NCBI GenBank assembly: GCA_026075535.2
Contig: AP026549.1
Location: 1,922,001-1,986,000, forward strand
DNA from: Tricholoma matsutake
Lineage: Eukaryota; Basidiomycota; Agaricomycetes; Agaricales; Tricholomataceae
Direction of reading: 5' to 3'
DNA length: 64,000 nt
The notes below the pieces were generated by a model. That model saw only the letters and a program-made list of their open reading frames with translations, ran no database searches and was not told the DNA's origin. A program made the translations under genes and the position numbers. Shown here piece by piece: positions 33,729-44,700 of the stretch (within the stretch, counting starts at the first letter, position 1; the number at the start of each line of letters is the position of its first letter).

Positions 33729-34421
33729 TCAAATGTCTGAGAACCTGTGTTCGAATGATTTCAGATTATATTCCATCCTTTCCTTCAAGGTCGCATATGT
33801 CTTCAATGTGACATCTTGCTTTTCCAGCTTCTCAACCTCGGCCATGTAGAGACGATGACTGGCATCCTTGTATGAGGTGCCAAGGTTGTTTTGCAGGGCT
33901 TTCACTTCAGCATGGCAGCTCAACAGCTCCCTGTCTGTCAATTTCTGCAACAGGATGAACTAACAGTCATACAAATGAGGACAAGGCACTTACAGGATCA
34001 GCAGGTAGCATTAGCTGGTTGCAGGCCAATGCATAGTAGTAAGGTTTATCAGTCATGTTTCCAGACTGCAAAGTCATCAGTGAGAGGATAGACGAGGCAA
34101 ACAAGACACAGCATCAGCCAAGAAACAGCATCGGCCAAGATGTGGCATCAGCTAAGACACAGCATCGGCCAACAGGACGACATCAGCCCAAGGATGGCAT
34201 CAGGCCAAGACAGCTATGCTGCGGCAATGAGACTGAAAAGAAGGAAATCTTACCCCCCCATGTGCCATATGTACATTGAATTCAACCTTCTTGCAATAGG
34301 CCTCCATTGCCTGGTGGTTAGCTGGAATCATAAAATGGGGCACTAGATAGCGCTGCCCATTGTCACCTCGGATAATGACATATCCATCAGGAATATAAGT
34401 GTCGGTTTGCTGATTGCTCAT
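33729..34421 (-). CDS. KDZ accessory gene 1, small protein of unknown function
   Basis: The minus strand starts at ATG 34421 with MSNQQTDTYIPDGYVIIRGD and continues YLVPHFMIPANHQAMEAYC. A likely intron donor (GTAAGA) lies after HMAHGG near 34250. A second coding block, MQKLTDRELLSCHAEV...LKSFEHRFSDI (33950-33729), is strongly helical and probably coiled coil. The exact junctions between these blocks are uncertain. It diverges from the accessory gene at 34583, sharing the intergenic region. Small proteins with the pattern YVxxxGxxGxRYLVPxFMxP are, as far as I recall, frequent in mushroom genomes near such elements; no function is known. Confidence 0.5.
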
Positions 34422-34582
34422 GGTATAGATAACACAGATGATAACAAGTGATACCATTTAATCAGGACATTATTTGTTTGTATATATTGTATATTGATCA
34501 ACAACATGTGATTGTTGATTTTCAGTGTTTCACTCTTTTTCATCTCAACATCGACCCCACTGCCACAGCCGACTCATCAACC

Positions 34583-36832
34583 ATGAACGTTACACGCCAA
34601 CAAGTGCTCGGCCAGATCAGCGAGATCAAGCAATCCATCCACAATGGCCTTCAGGACCAAAGTATCAAGGCCGTGATGAAGGAAAGAAAATTGGCCCTTG
34701 TGAGTGGATTGGCATGCTATCAGATCAATGATGCACTTACCAATTGTAGAAAACATTATTTGCCTGGCAAAGAGAGGTTCTCACAGAGGATGTGCAGGCT
34801 ATCTTCCAGGCTGATGCCTTTTTGTGGGGATTTGTGGTAGCATGGTCAAAGTCAGACAGGACAGGGGACCAGAAGTTTATTGAAGGTCAACTGAGGGCAA
34901 TGAAGACCTTCGACAAGAAAAAGGGCATAACAGGTCCTGTGTCCACATCGGCTGGACCAACGGCAGTGGTGACAGCAGCAGGAATGGGAACAGCAGCGGG
35001 AAAGGGAATGGCAGCAGGAAAGGGAATGGCAGTGGGAAAAAGAATGGCAGTGGGACAGGGAACGGCAGTGGGAAAGGGAACGGCAGTGGGAAAGGGAACG
35101 GCAGTGGGACAGGGAATGGCAGCGGGAATGGGAATGGCAGCAGGAACGGCACCGGCACCAGCACCGGCCAAGAAAGTGGGGACAGCAGCGGCAAAGACAG
35201 GGATGGCAGCGGCAGAGAAAGGAAGAGTGGCAGCGGCAAAGGCACGAGGAGTGGCAGTGGCAATGGCAGCAGCAACACCGACACCAACAAGGATAGAAGC
35301 AGCACTGGCACCAGCCAAGATGCGGCCCCAACCAGAAGCATCAGGATCCAGACTTCCAGCCCCAGCCCAGCGACCAATGCTGCCAGCAATCACAGTGAGA
35401 CCCAGGCTGTGAGAGGTGCAGAGTAGCAGGGGATTGGAGATGAGGAGATGGAGAGCGATGCTGGTGCCAATCCCAGGATGGACCAGAAGCGGCACAATGC
35501 AGCAAGGGCGGCACGAGGAGCACCCCAGTGAGGGAGTTTGCGAATGACGCCATGTGCATGATGTGTCAGGCTTAGGCGTGAGTGTTGGGAGCAGGTGAAT
35601 GGGAAAATGGCCTGCTACTTCTGTGGGAAAGGGAAAGTTCAGTGCGATCCAGAGGATGTGGATCAAGTGCCAAGACCCAAGAAAGCAAAAGGATCGGCAA
35701 GAAGAAAAGCAAAGAAGGTGCAATTTTCCAGTGAAGACAGTGGAGAGGAATCGTCTAGGCAGTTCACTGCAAGCCAAAAAGGAAAATCCAAAGGTTAGTT
35801 CTTCCATATCATGACACATAAAACCACTAACACATATACCCATAGCTGTGGAAGAGGATATCAACATGGCTGATCCCGAGCCCGAGCTGCCCTGACTCCC
35901 TACCCCTCTGCCAGTGACTATGCCACCTTCACTGGACATCTATACCAACTGGAGGAAGACATGTACAAGCATGCATGGTGGAATGAAGAGTCATTCCAAG
36001 AGTCCCGACTCCCTGTACAAGAACTCTGGGAGACGGTCGACTTGCTTCAAAACAGGGTGAACGACATTGAAGGATACTTTGGATTGCAGGAGGGTGCACA
36101 GCCCATTACATTGTACAATGGTTACATGGGTGGGCAGGTGGTTCGCCTTGAGAGGACTCCAACCAGGAGGGCAGAGGTGGATTGGGAAGAAATGACAGAT
36201 GCTAAGGCAATGCTGTTCCCGCTCCCACTCCTGTTCCTGCTCCCGGTCCCGGTCCTGCTCCTGCTCCTGCTCCTGCTCCCACCCCCACTCCTGCTCCTGC
36301 TCCTGCTCCCACTCCTGCTGCCACTCCCGTTGCCGCTCCCGTTGCCACTGCCAGTGACAAAGATGAACAGATGGCAGAACTGGTTGAGGAGGGGGGATTT
36401 GTCGAGGGTAACAATGTGCCTGAGCATGGTGAGGAGGGACTGGCTGTGCTGGAAGAGGTGGTGGGGGAAGCATCCTTGGCTGGCGCCCCCCCCATCCAAA
36501 TTATTCCGGCCACACCACAGGATTCTCAAGAAATGGTACAGCCCACAACATCAATGGCCCCACCACTCCCTCTCCTCTTCCCCCCAATGTCACTCGCTGA
36601 GCCTGAGCCTGCCGCCCTGGCATTGGCACTTACCCCACCAGCATCAGCAGTCGATGTAATCACCTCACCCCGGCCCTCCCCTCCCCCTGCACAGCTGTGC
36701 CAATCCCCATGCGGGCTGACCCCTGGTCCATCTGGACTATGTTCCAGAAGTACTACCCCTCAGCTGAACCAAAGGAAGAGAGCAGGAAAATCTGAGGACA
36801 GAGGGGAGACGAAGCGAGGCAGAAAAGAATAG
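34583..36832 (+). CDS. KDZ accessory gene 2, low-complexity protein with CxxC cluster
   Basis: It starts MNVTRQQVLGQISEIKQSIH at 34583. After an intron near 34745-34770 it reads EDVQAIFQADAFLWGFVVAW and RAMKTFDKK. Then come 40-odd short units of the type MAVGKG / TAVGKG (34970-35160) from a GGCAGTGGGAAAGG-like DNA repeat. A cysteine cluster follows at about 35548-35650: P-C-A-stop-C-x5-EC and ACYFCGKGKVQC, with TGA at 35559-35561 where arginine fits. The second half reads LPVQELWETVDLLQNRVNDI, then CTCCTGCTCC-derived repeats (36220-36350) and a C-terminal basic end by 36832. The cluster resembles CxxC DNA-binding modules of fungal transposon proteins. Exon limits are approximate. Confidence 0.5.
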
Positions 36833-37214
36833 ATGTGATTTGGCATGTACATAAAAGTTGGACTATCTTTTTTTTCACATTACATAGTGTTTTATTTGTA
36901 AATCTACGTGGCAAATTTCACTTTTTTAATTCTCTGTCTCCTCCCAGCAGCCTGGGTTGAAATGGCTTCCTGCTGTGCAAGGTCATTTGGATAGGTCGTG
37001 CTCGTGTGGAGGATGGATTTGCTGCCAATCCTGATGTTGCCATTGCCGATCGTACTTTTGCTGTTGCCAATGTTGGTGTTTCCATTGCCGATCCTACTGG
37101 TGCCATTGCTGATATTGGTGTTGCTGTTGCCAATCCTAGTGGTGCCATTCCTGATATTGGTGTTGCCGTTCCTGATCTTATAGTTGCCGTTGCTGATATT
37201 GGTGCTGCCATTGC
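36833..37214. repeat. GCCATTGCC-type tandem repeat in KDZ intergenic DNA
   Basis: From about 37020 the sequence is a degenerate array of TTGCCATTGCCGAT and GCTGATATTGGTG words. It continues on the far side of the 37215-39440 insertion (39441-39590). Both strands are open over it because the unit length is a multiple of three, so peptide repeats such as ADIGVAVAN are read-throughs and not evidence of a gene. Confidence 0.75.
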
Positions 37215-37473
37215 CAAGTACATTACACTCCTCCACCTATTCCGGTCAGATTCCAGTCGGAATTTCTGGAATTCTGGTCAATTCCATTTACATATATTTT
37301 TCTCACAATTCATAATTCCAGTCAGACTGGGGGGTCAATTTTACCTCTGGAATCCCTGGAATCTACCCAGACTCATTTTTACCTGGAATAGTCGGATCAA
37401 CCGGATGCACGGCACTAGCATAACCGGAATAACCGGAATGCATGTGCTTTCCCAAATAAAATTTTGACATGCA

Positions 37474-37542
37474 ACAAGAATTGAACACTCGACCTTGGGT
37501 CTGCACACATAACAGCACACTTAACTACTGAGCTACCAGGTG
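37474..37542 (-). repeat. tRNA-like (Pol III box A/B) sequence, left copy
   Basis: On the minus strand TAGCTCAGTAG fits a box A and GTTCAATTC fits a box B, with a D-arm/T-arm layout like a tRNA. The acceptor stem is poor, so it is a tRNA-derived repeat and not a gene. It points toward the left end of the 37215-39440 element. Confidence 0.55.
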
Positions 37543-37799
37543 ATTATTCAACTACATACATCTAATACTTTTATTACCCAACCAAGGTGCGTAGTTACAG
37601 CCATTAACAGAATATGCACACATGCATATTGCATGACACATGACATGTGACTGCCAGCTCACAACCACCACCACTGTCGTCAAGGCCGCCTCCTCCTCCT
37701 CTCCACTCTACCACCACCACTGTGTGCGCACCTGCCACCACCATTCCCACGCCCACTCCCACCATCACCACCACCTTCAAACAAGCCGACTGGATGGAA

Positions 37800-38400
37800 T
37801 GCGGGCCCAAACGATGCAGATCGCGTCATTTGGGGCCTAAGTATGTTTTTTTTCGTTTGTTTTTTGTTTCTATAAACTAACTAACCTTTTTTTTTAGCTT
37901 TCTAGGTTATAATCTACTGGCAACAATGCCACCACTCGCAAACGAGCTAACGCGGGCCCAAACGACGCAGATCGTGTCGTTTGGGCCCTACACAAGTTTT
38001 TTTCATTTGGTTTTTGTTTTAATAAACTAACTAACTCATTTTTTTAGTTTTCTAGGTTATAATCTACTAGTAACAATGCCACCACCCGCAAACGAGCCAA
38101 CGCGGGCCCAAACGACGCAGATCGCATCGTTTGGGCCCTACATAAGTTTTTTTCGTGTGGTTTTTGTTTTAATAAACTAACTAACTCATTTTTTTAGTTT
38201 TCTAGGTTATAATCTACTAGTAATGATGCCACCACCCGCAAACGAGCCAACGCGGGCCCAAACAATGCAGATCGCATCATTTGGGCCCTATGTGAGTTTT
38301 TTCCATTTGCTTTTTGTTTTTATAAACTAACTAACTCGTTTTTTTAGTTTTCTAGGTTATAATCTACTAGTAATGACACCACCACCTGCAAACGAGCCAA
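37800..38400. repeat. Tandem array of four 150-bp units, each with intron-like signals
   Basis: The units begin near 37801, 37953, 38103 and 38253. Each has a palindrome GGGCCCAAACGA...TCGTTTGGGCCC, then a GT-rich and T-rich stretch with CTAACTAAC and TTTTTTTAG. After that come TTCTAGGTTATAATCTACTA and a short open block (MPPPANEPTRAQTTQ). The donor-, branch- and acceptor-like words recur in every unit. The units are highly similar, so the array expanded recently relative to the other repeats here. Confidence 0.85.
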
Positions 38401-38790
38401 CACACCCACCCCACACCTGCGAGCCCCTGCTCGTAGGGTGGATCGTGAGTGTGTGCAGGCAACAACAACAATGACGCTGCCATCTACCAGCACCAGAACC
38501 CCCCAGAATGCAAAGCACGGCTGCCAACGACAATGGACAACAACGACAGGGCCAACAACACACCACCCGCCCCCAGCCTCACGAGCAACTGCTTGTGGGG
38601 TGGATCGTGGGTGGAACGACACCCAGGCACAACAACGACAACACACCACCCACCCCCAGCCTCACGAGCCACTGCTCATGGGGTGGATTGGGGGTGGAAT
38701 GACAACGATGACAAGCCACCCACCTCCAGCCTCACGAGCAACTGCTTGTGGGGTGGATCATTGGTGGAAGGACAGACAACAGCAGGGTCG
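38401..38790. repeat. Tandem cassette array with GAGCAACTGCTTG palindromes
   Basis: At least four units of roughly 80-110 bp share CCCAGCCTCACGAGCAACTG, CTTGTGGGGTGGAT and GGGTGGAACGAC/AATGACAACGATGACAA words. The same cassette occurs at 14385-14430 and 53450-53620 in elements with different ends. Three frames stay open for 60-170 codons, which I attribute to the repeat. Confidence 0.8.
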
Positions 38791-39075
38791 TGTCCCCTCC
38801 CCCTCCCCTGCACTTCATGTGGGGAGGGATTTTTTTTGTACTTTTAATTATTTATTAGTATTGTGCCCCCCCTCCCCCATTTTGCCTGGGGGAGGGATTT
38901 TTTTCGTCATTTTTACCTCCCCCCTCGTGTTTGGTGCGAGGGGTTAGCTTTTTATGTATATAAATAAAACTCCCTCTCGCATCTTGTGAGAGGGAGGATT
39001 TTTTGTTTATGTATATAATCAGAATCATCCCCACTCCCTTGCATTCAATGTGAGGGATGTGGTTAATTGAAAATT
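38791..39075. repeat. Array of CCCTCCC-GGGAGGG hairpins
   Basis: Five successive imperfect hairpins occur, for example CTCCCTCTCGCATC with TTGTGAGAGGGAG near 38970-38995. They are separated by T-rich spacers. Similar hairpins are at 2945-3060 and 3810-3930 in the ACCCAT element. Confidence 0.7.
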
Positions 39076-39142
39076 TTGATCTTAACTACTTCGAAAAAAA
39101 TTAGAGTGTCATGAATAAACATTATATTACTAACTAATAATT

Positions 39143-39232
39143 CTCCTGTGGCTCAACTGGTTACGCACACATGTTTGGTTTGTCATGTGATCACTCTAAT
39201 CAAGATGTCGTGAGTTCAATTCTTACTCTGCA
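39143..39232 (+). repeat. tRNA-like (Pol III box A/B) sequence, right copy
   Basis: The plus strand has TGGCTCAACTGG as box A and GAGTTCAATTC as box B, 55 bp apart, followed by T-rich DNA. The fold is incomplete, so it is tRNA-derived at best. It points toward the right end of the 37215-39440 element, mirroring the left copy in position but not in sequence. Confidence 0.5.
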
Positions 39233-39794
39233 CAAATATATTTTGTAGGCACTTTGACAACTTAAGACTTGAAATTTGACTATCCATTAGGGTATATACT
39301 CTAAGTTGAGCATCTGGAGTAACCAGAATCTGCTCGGAATAACTGGAATCCAGTGGAATCCAATGGAATCCAATGTAATCCAATGTAATCCACTGGACTC
39401 TGGTGAGTCTGATCGGAAGGGTGGAGGAGTGTAAATTACTGCCATTGCCGATTGTACTGTTGCCGTTGCTGATATTGGTGTTGCCATTCCCGATCCTAGT
39501 GGTGCCATTGCTGATATTGGTGTTGCTGTTCCCGATATTGATGTTGCCATTGCCGATATTGGTGTTGCCATTGCCCCATGCCACTGTTGCCATTCCAGAT
39601 CCCACTAATGCTGCTAAAGCCCTTGCCCTTGCAATAGGATGCTCCATCCAATTTCCCCCTAAAAGTGGTCGAGGCTTAGGGCGTTGTGAGCTCTCTTGAG
39701 GTATATCCAACAGAAATGGATCAATTGGGCATGGGGGATCATTTACAATGGCATTTCCAGCTGATCCAGGCATGATGTATCTCATGTAAATGTG

Positions 39795-41639
39795 TCAAGG
39801 AATGAGATATTCTGGTTCACCATCACTAGGACCATTAATTGGCTGTGGTTGAGTGACACCAACCATGCAGAGGCTGTCCATTGTCATTTGATCCACTTGG
39901 ACATATTGTGATTCAGTTGTATCAGAATTTGGGGCCTGTCCTGCAGTTGATATTCGGTGAGCTTCCTTGTGCTTGGGTTTGCCTTTGACAACTTTTCTGC
40001 CTCTTGATGCAGCAGGTGGTTCGGCAGCAGCAACAGCCTCCAGTTTGGTGCTGGGTTGAGGATTGGCATCAACATCATCATTTCTTTGGCCCCTGCAGTT
40101 TGCAGACAGCAGTTTGGCATCGGCATCAGCATCGGCAATGGCCCCAAGCTCGGTGCTGCTCTGAGGATCAGGATTGTCATTTCTTTGCCCCCTGCATTTG
40201 GAAATGTGTTGGGAGGGTGAAAGGTTATTCAAATCATTTGGATAGTGTGCAGGAGCCACACTCCCATCCATGGCTTTGATCGCTTTGAACCAGAACACTC
40301 TTTCAGGGGCCTGCACTATTTGTCGCTGCAGAACATGGTCAAAGAAGTCTTCTATGATACTCTTGTGCATGTTCCATGGGTCTCTGATTTTGAACTTAGC
40401 TGGGAGATATTCCGGACTGACAAATGATGATGTCCGATCTGCAATTGCTTTGAATGGGATATGGCGACTACAACCATTGTTTGCTAGTTCTGCAGGAGAT
40501 GAGTAACGGTTTGTGGAATAGGAAGTCAACATACTGTAATGCTGGCCAACATACAACATAAACCATTCTTCCAGCTCTTTTTTCTTGAATTGCGATCCTT
40601 CCCATGATGTGGGAAGGATTGGGAAGCCATCGTTAGTCATTGTTAATCGGGTTAGTGTTGCGTTATGTTGTGTTGCCGACCTTGAAGCAAGGTGTGATGG
40701 GCGTAAAAACTTGATATAACTCATAAAGTTTTGCTTCAGTTCAGTTACTTGATCATGATATGTATCCAGAAATGATCATGCAGGGGTGGCTATCAGAGAG
40801 GCAACATTTTCGTGACTGGAGTTGGCATTGGCATTGGCATTGCATTGGCAGTAAATGATTCAAGGACTCACGTGTCAACAACCATCAAACCATTAGGTGC
40901 AGTATAGGCTGTAAATGTCACAGACAACACCCCAATTTCCAGCCACTGTTGTCATGCATTCTCCACCACACGTTTAAGGAGGTATTTGTCTGCTAGACTG
41001 TGAAATGTTCGTTATGTCCAGCAATGGCAATGGCAACAGCATCAGCTTCAACTTACACTTGCTTCATCTGCTCAGGATATCCTTCCTGCATCATTTTCTC
41101 CTGTTCAACTTCAAGGATGGCTTTCTCCTCTGTATTCATGGTGTCGAAAACATGCTTGATAGCTGGCAGTTGCGCTTGGAACCATCCTGGTGTACTTGTG
41201 GTGGCGTCCTCAACACCTAACAGGTTTGCAATCTGTTGGAAAACTTGGTCCCGGTACAAGCTCCAAATGACTTCCGACCGCTTTACTTTGAAGTGGTTCA
41301 ATTTCTGTGAGAGGCCTTTGGTCATTCGCCAGTTGTTGGAAAGCCAGGTTGTTAGTTCCTGGCGATGTGATCAATAATACAACCTTCACATGCTTGTGAG
41401 TTTACCTTGGCATGAATGCAACTCTCCTCCTCATCCACAGGGGCCCTGTCAATTGATGCCCAGTAGTTGAATATTGCTGGGAGGATGTTGCACTTGAGTA
41501 TTTGCAATCGGCCAGCTTTCGATTCCTGTGATCGGAATGCAACTTTATAAGGCTCAATGATCTTCTGCTCTTCAACCGTATATCTGCTTCCCTTCCAGTA
41601 CTGTCTCAACCGCGGGTTCTCTGATGGCTCATACAGCAT
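39795..41639 (-). CDS. KDZ accessory gene 3, helical protein of unknown function
   Basis: Exon 1 begins at ATG 41639: MLYEPSENPRLRQYWKGSRY, then LPAIFNYWASIDRAPVDEEE. An intron of about 47 nt (GTAAACTC...CGCCAG) ends near 41356. Exon 2 has LTTWLSNNWRMTKGLSQKLN and LPAIKHVFDTMNTEEKAILE. The 40724-39795 block continues with MSYIKFLRPSHLASRSATQ, KDPWNMH-like sequence, WFKAIKAMDGSVAPAHYPND and an ADADADAK tract from a GGCATC array. The order matches an abundant basidiomycete protein family I know only as hypothetical. The segment 40725-41050 contains at least one further intron. It is transcribed away from the KDZ transposase gene, sharing a short intergenic region. Confidence 0.55.
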
Positions 41640-41788
41640 TGGGGGGGACTGATGTGAAGGAAAGAATTATTCTTGTCATTGACATAAAACATATCATCGA
41701 CACGAGGATCACACGAGGATCACATGAGGTCAATAGTACAATACCCCCATCAATAATTGGGTGTTGTTGTGACTCACCCCAAATCATC

Positions 41789-44700
41789 ATGAGCCTAACA
41801 AGAGTTCCTTACAAGCGAAAGAGAAGATCAAAGAAGAATGCCCCCCTGCATGAGGACAATGATGATGCAGTCGATACTGTTACACATGTAGAAGTTGAGG
41901 TCAACACAAAACATGGACCAAAAACAAAGCGCATCAAGGTCCCCCTGACTGCAGTGGAAGAACTGGGTCAATCAAATTCTGTTATACAGGATAATCCCAA
42001 TGTTGCTCCAGAATGGGACATGCAAGAACCTCAGGTGGCCGCCAAGCTGACTTGGCCACACATTGGCATGGTTAGTTTCTGACACTGATTGCTTATGGAG
42101 CGAGGCTCATATACAAATAATAGAGACAGCGAGACTATGTACTGGAGTTGTAGATGAATTGCTGCAAACATCCCTCGCTCGGCAGGCATGGTCGGTTGAC
42201 AAACAAGTTTGCAACCACTGTCCATTCAATAAATGGGCAATTTGGCAATGTGTTGATTGTTCATTTGGAAGCACGCTTTGCCGCACATGCATGCATGTAA
42301 CCCACAGGCAAAATCCCTTCCATCGCATTGAATGCTGGACCAGCATGCACTTCCGCCAGACTGAGCTATGGGAGGTCGGCACATACATTTTAGTCCAGCA
42401 CCAGATGGATCAGCCGATTTGCAATGCTCTGAACTTCCAATTGAAATATCTGGAGACATTTGAAGATGTGAAGGATAAAGCAAAGCAAGAGTCAGCCAAT
42501 TGGCAGGCAAATGATCAGCAATGGCACCAGCACTGGCCCTCTTCACCTGACTCAACCTCGAACACCTATAATGAGAAAGATGAAACTGGGGCTGACTCAG
42601 CATTTTTTAATCACCTTGATGCCCTTTGGCATCAAGGGAAGGGGAATATTGATGTTGAGAATGGTTTCCAAGACTTCTTTGATGGCAATGACAAATCTGA
42701 AGTTGAGCATGCCGATGACGACCTCCATGGGTTTCATCCATATTTGCCTAATCCTAATCAAACTGCCGATGCCGTCCCAGCTGCCGATGCTGTCCCAGCT
42801 TCCAATGCTGTACCTGCTGCTGATGCCATAGCTGCTGCCAATGCTGTCCCAACTGCTGATGCCATCCCAACTGCTGATGCCCTGAACAACAGTTATATTT
42901 GTGTGGTCCATACAAATGGAATACATCACTTAGTGATGGTTACCTGCCAGTGTCAGGGGGAACACTGAATTCCCTTGGACCTGGTAACCAGTAACTTACT
43001 ACCCACAAGCTTCACCTGTTACAATTTTTGTTATCGTAACCCAGGATGACCAGACGTACGCCGGCAAGACTGGGTACTTTATTTTTCTGATTCAACTCGA
43101 CTCATCTCCAACGGGAGACGCTTTGACACATGGTGACTCCATGCACCCAAACCCACTCCCACACATGCTGTGGTATGACAGCCCCTTGACATGAGGTCCA
43201 TGACATCGGACTCTCACAATCGACATCAGATCCGTGACATCAGATGCCTCATGCTAGGCATGAGGCTTATCCTTTATTGTTCCCTGACATGCTGCGCTGC
43301 AGCACTCCATGACATTGGACGCCTCATGCGAGGCATGAAGCCTGTCATTTCTATTGTTCTTTCTATTTTTACTTGATAACGATCCTGAATTCTGATTGGA
43401 CGATAGGTATCTTCGAACTGTATATAAGCTGCAGTAATACTGCCTGTATTCCTCAGCTTGACCTAATTCAATCAACGGTCTTAGACTCAACCAGAACACT
43501 TGACAGCCTAGGAAGCCCCTAGCTGTGATAACTCGAACTTGACAGTTGGAAAGCCTCCAACTGTGATACACCAACCAACGGTCTACTCAGAAAGCCTCTG
43601 AGTACGGATAGCTGTAACAACTTGAGGAAGTACCCAAGTGAAGGCCAGAAGCCCAATACACTAGGAAAGCCTCCTAGTGCAATACCGATACAGTTGGAAA
43701 GCCTCCAACTGTGACATATGAAGCCAAGGCTGAGTTAAAGACCTATAGTCTTAACATCACCAACATATGGACTCTGTTCACTGTGCAGGTCCTAGACCAT
43801 TTTCGGCTCTGTAATCTGGAATTAAAGGCATTGGCCTATCAGTTTTACCAGCTGATTCGGCATGTAACATTGCCGATGAGGCCTGCCAAAGTGGTCAATC
43901 TCTACCATGAGCTTCGGCGCATGTCCCGCTTCTGGCGTTGGATGAAAAGATTGAAGTGGGCAGAGTATGGACACAATCAAAGAGATCCTTTGAATCCTGA
44001 ACCAGGATCACTTGCCAATTTCTGTCCAGCCTGTCCTCAAGTAGGCATTAATATACCGGAAAATTGGAAGGACAATGCGAACCGGTGGGTGTCAAAATAC
44101 CTTGGTGCAGTGGCATCTAAAATGATACTATGGATTTCAGATTTGTTTTTAAACACATATTCGTGGCTGATGGGAATTTCAAAGCTGATCATGTTCGGCA
44201 GAAAAACTCCGATACTGATATATGGCTATGGGATGGAGGTGGGATGGCCCCAAATCGGGCTGAATATGAGCTGTTTTCCCAAGCTGCCATAGAACGATTA
44301 ACGGTAGGTACCTTCCCTTGGTGGTGGCCAATGCCATTCCCAATGCCACCCCCAAAGCCGGTCTGATTTGTATTTGGGTTTCCAGAAGGCTCCTTGTGAA
44401 AATAAATTCCTAGCTGTTGTGAATGCTTTTCTGGTGTTGAAGGCATGTGACAGGACTGGAGTAGCAGCCATTGCATGTGCACGGCATGGATGTTATGTGC
44501 CCAATGCATTGGTAGACCTGTTTTGTGGAGAACAGCAAAAGAATGTCAACTTTGCTTTCCTTCAAGTGCTGAAGACCACCAGAGTTGACCCTCAACAGGG
44601 AGTCATGCTCATTTATGACATTGTCTGCCAGTACATTATCCACCTTTGGGAACGTATTGGTGCCCATCTTCCAGCTGGCTTGACCATTGACCAGGCCATT

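Larger units (their letters stand above)
37215..39440. mobile_element. Non-autonomous insertion, GGAATTCC/CCGGAAT family, 2226 bp
   Basis: The ends match as an inverted repeat: AGTACATTACACTCCTCC on the left and, on the other strand, AGTAATTTACACTCCTCC on the right, continuing into TTCCG-TCAGA. GCCATTGC flanks both sides, but the host DNA is itself a GCCATTGCC array, so this duplication is not diagnostic. The outer 200 bp on each side are GGAATTCC, CCGGAATAACCGG and GGAATCCAATG words. Inward of these lie a tRNA-like sequence on each side, pointing outward, then a 150-bp tandem array and the GAGCAACTGCTC cassettes. No gene is visible. Confidence 0.75.

Noticed and set aside
34852..35939. 350-codon minus-strand ORF rich in A, P and V opposite the KDZ accessory gene
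   Set aside because: It is the complement of the GGCAGTGGGAAAGG-type repeat. The plus-strand frame has a sensible start, splice signals and flanking non-repeat sequence.
37800..38790. Regularly spaced repeats resembling a CRISPR array
   Set aside because: Units are 80-150 bp and homologous throughout with no unique spacers, and the genome is fungal.
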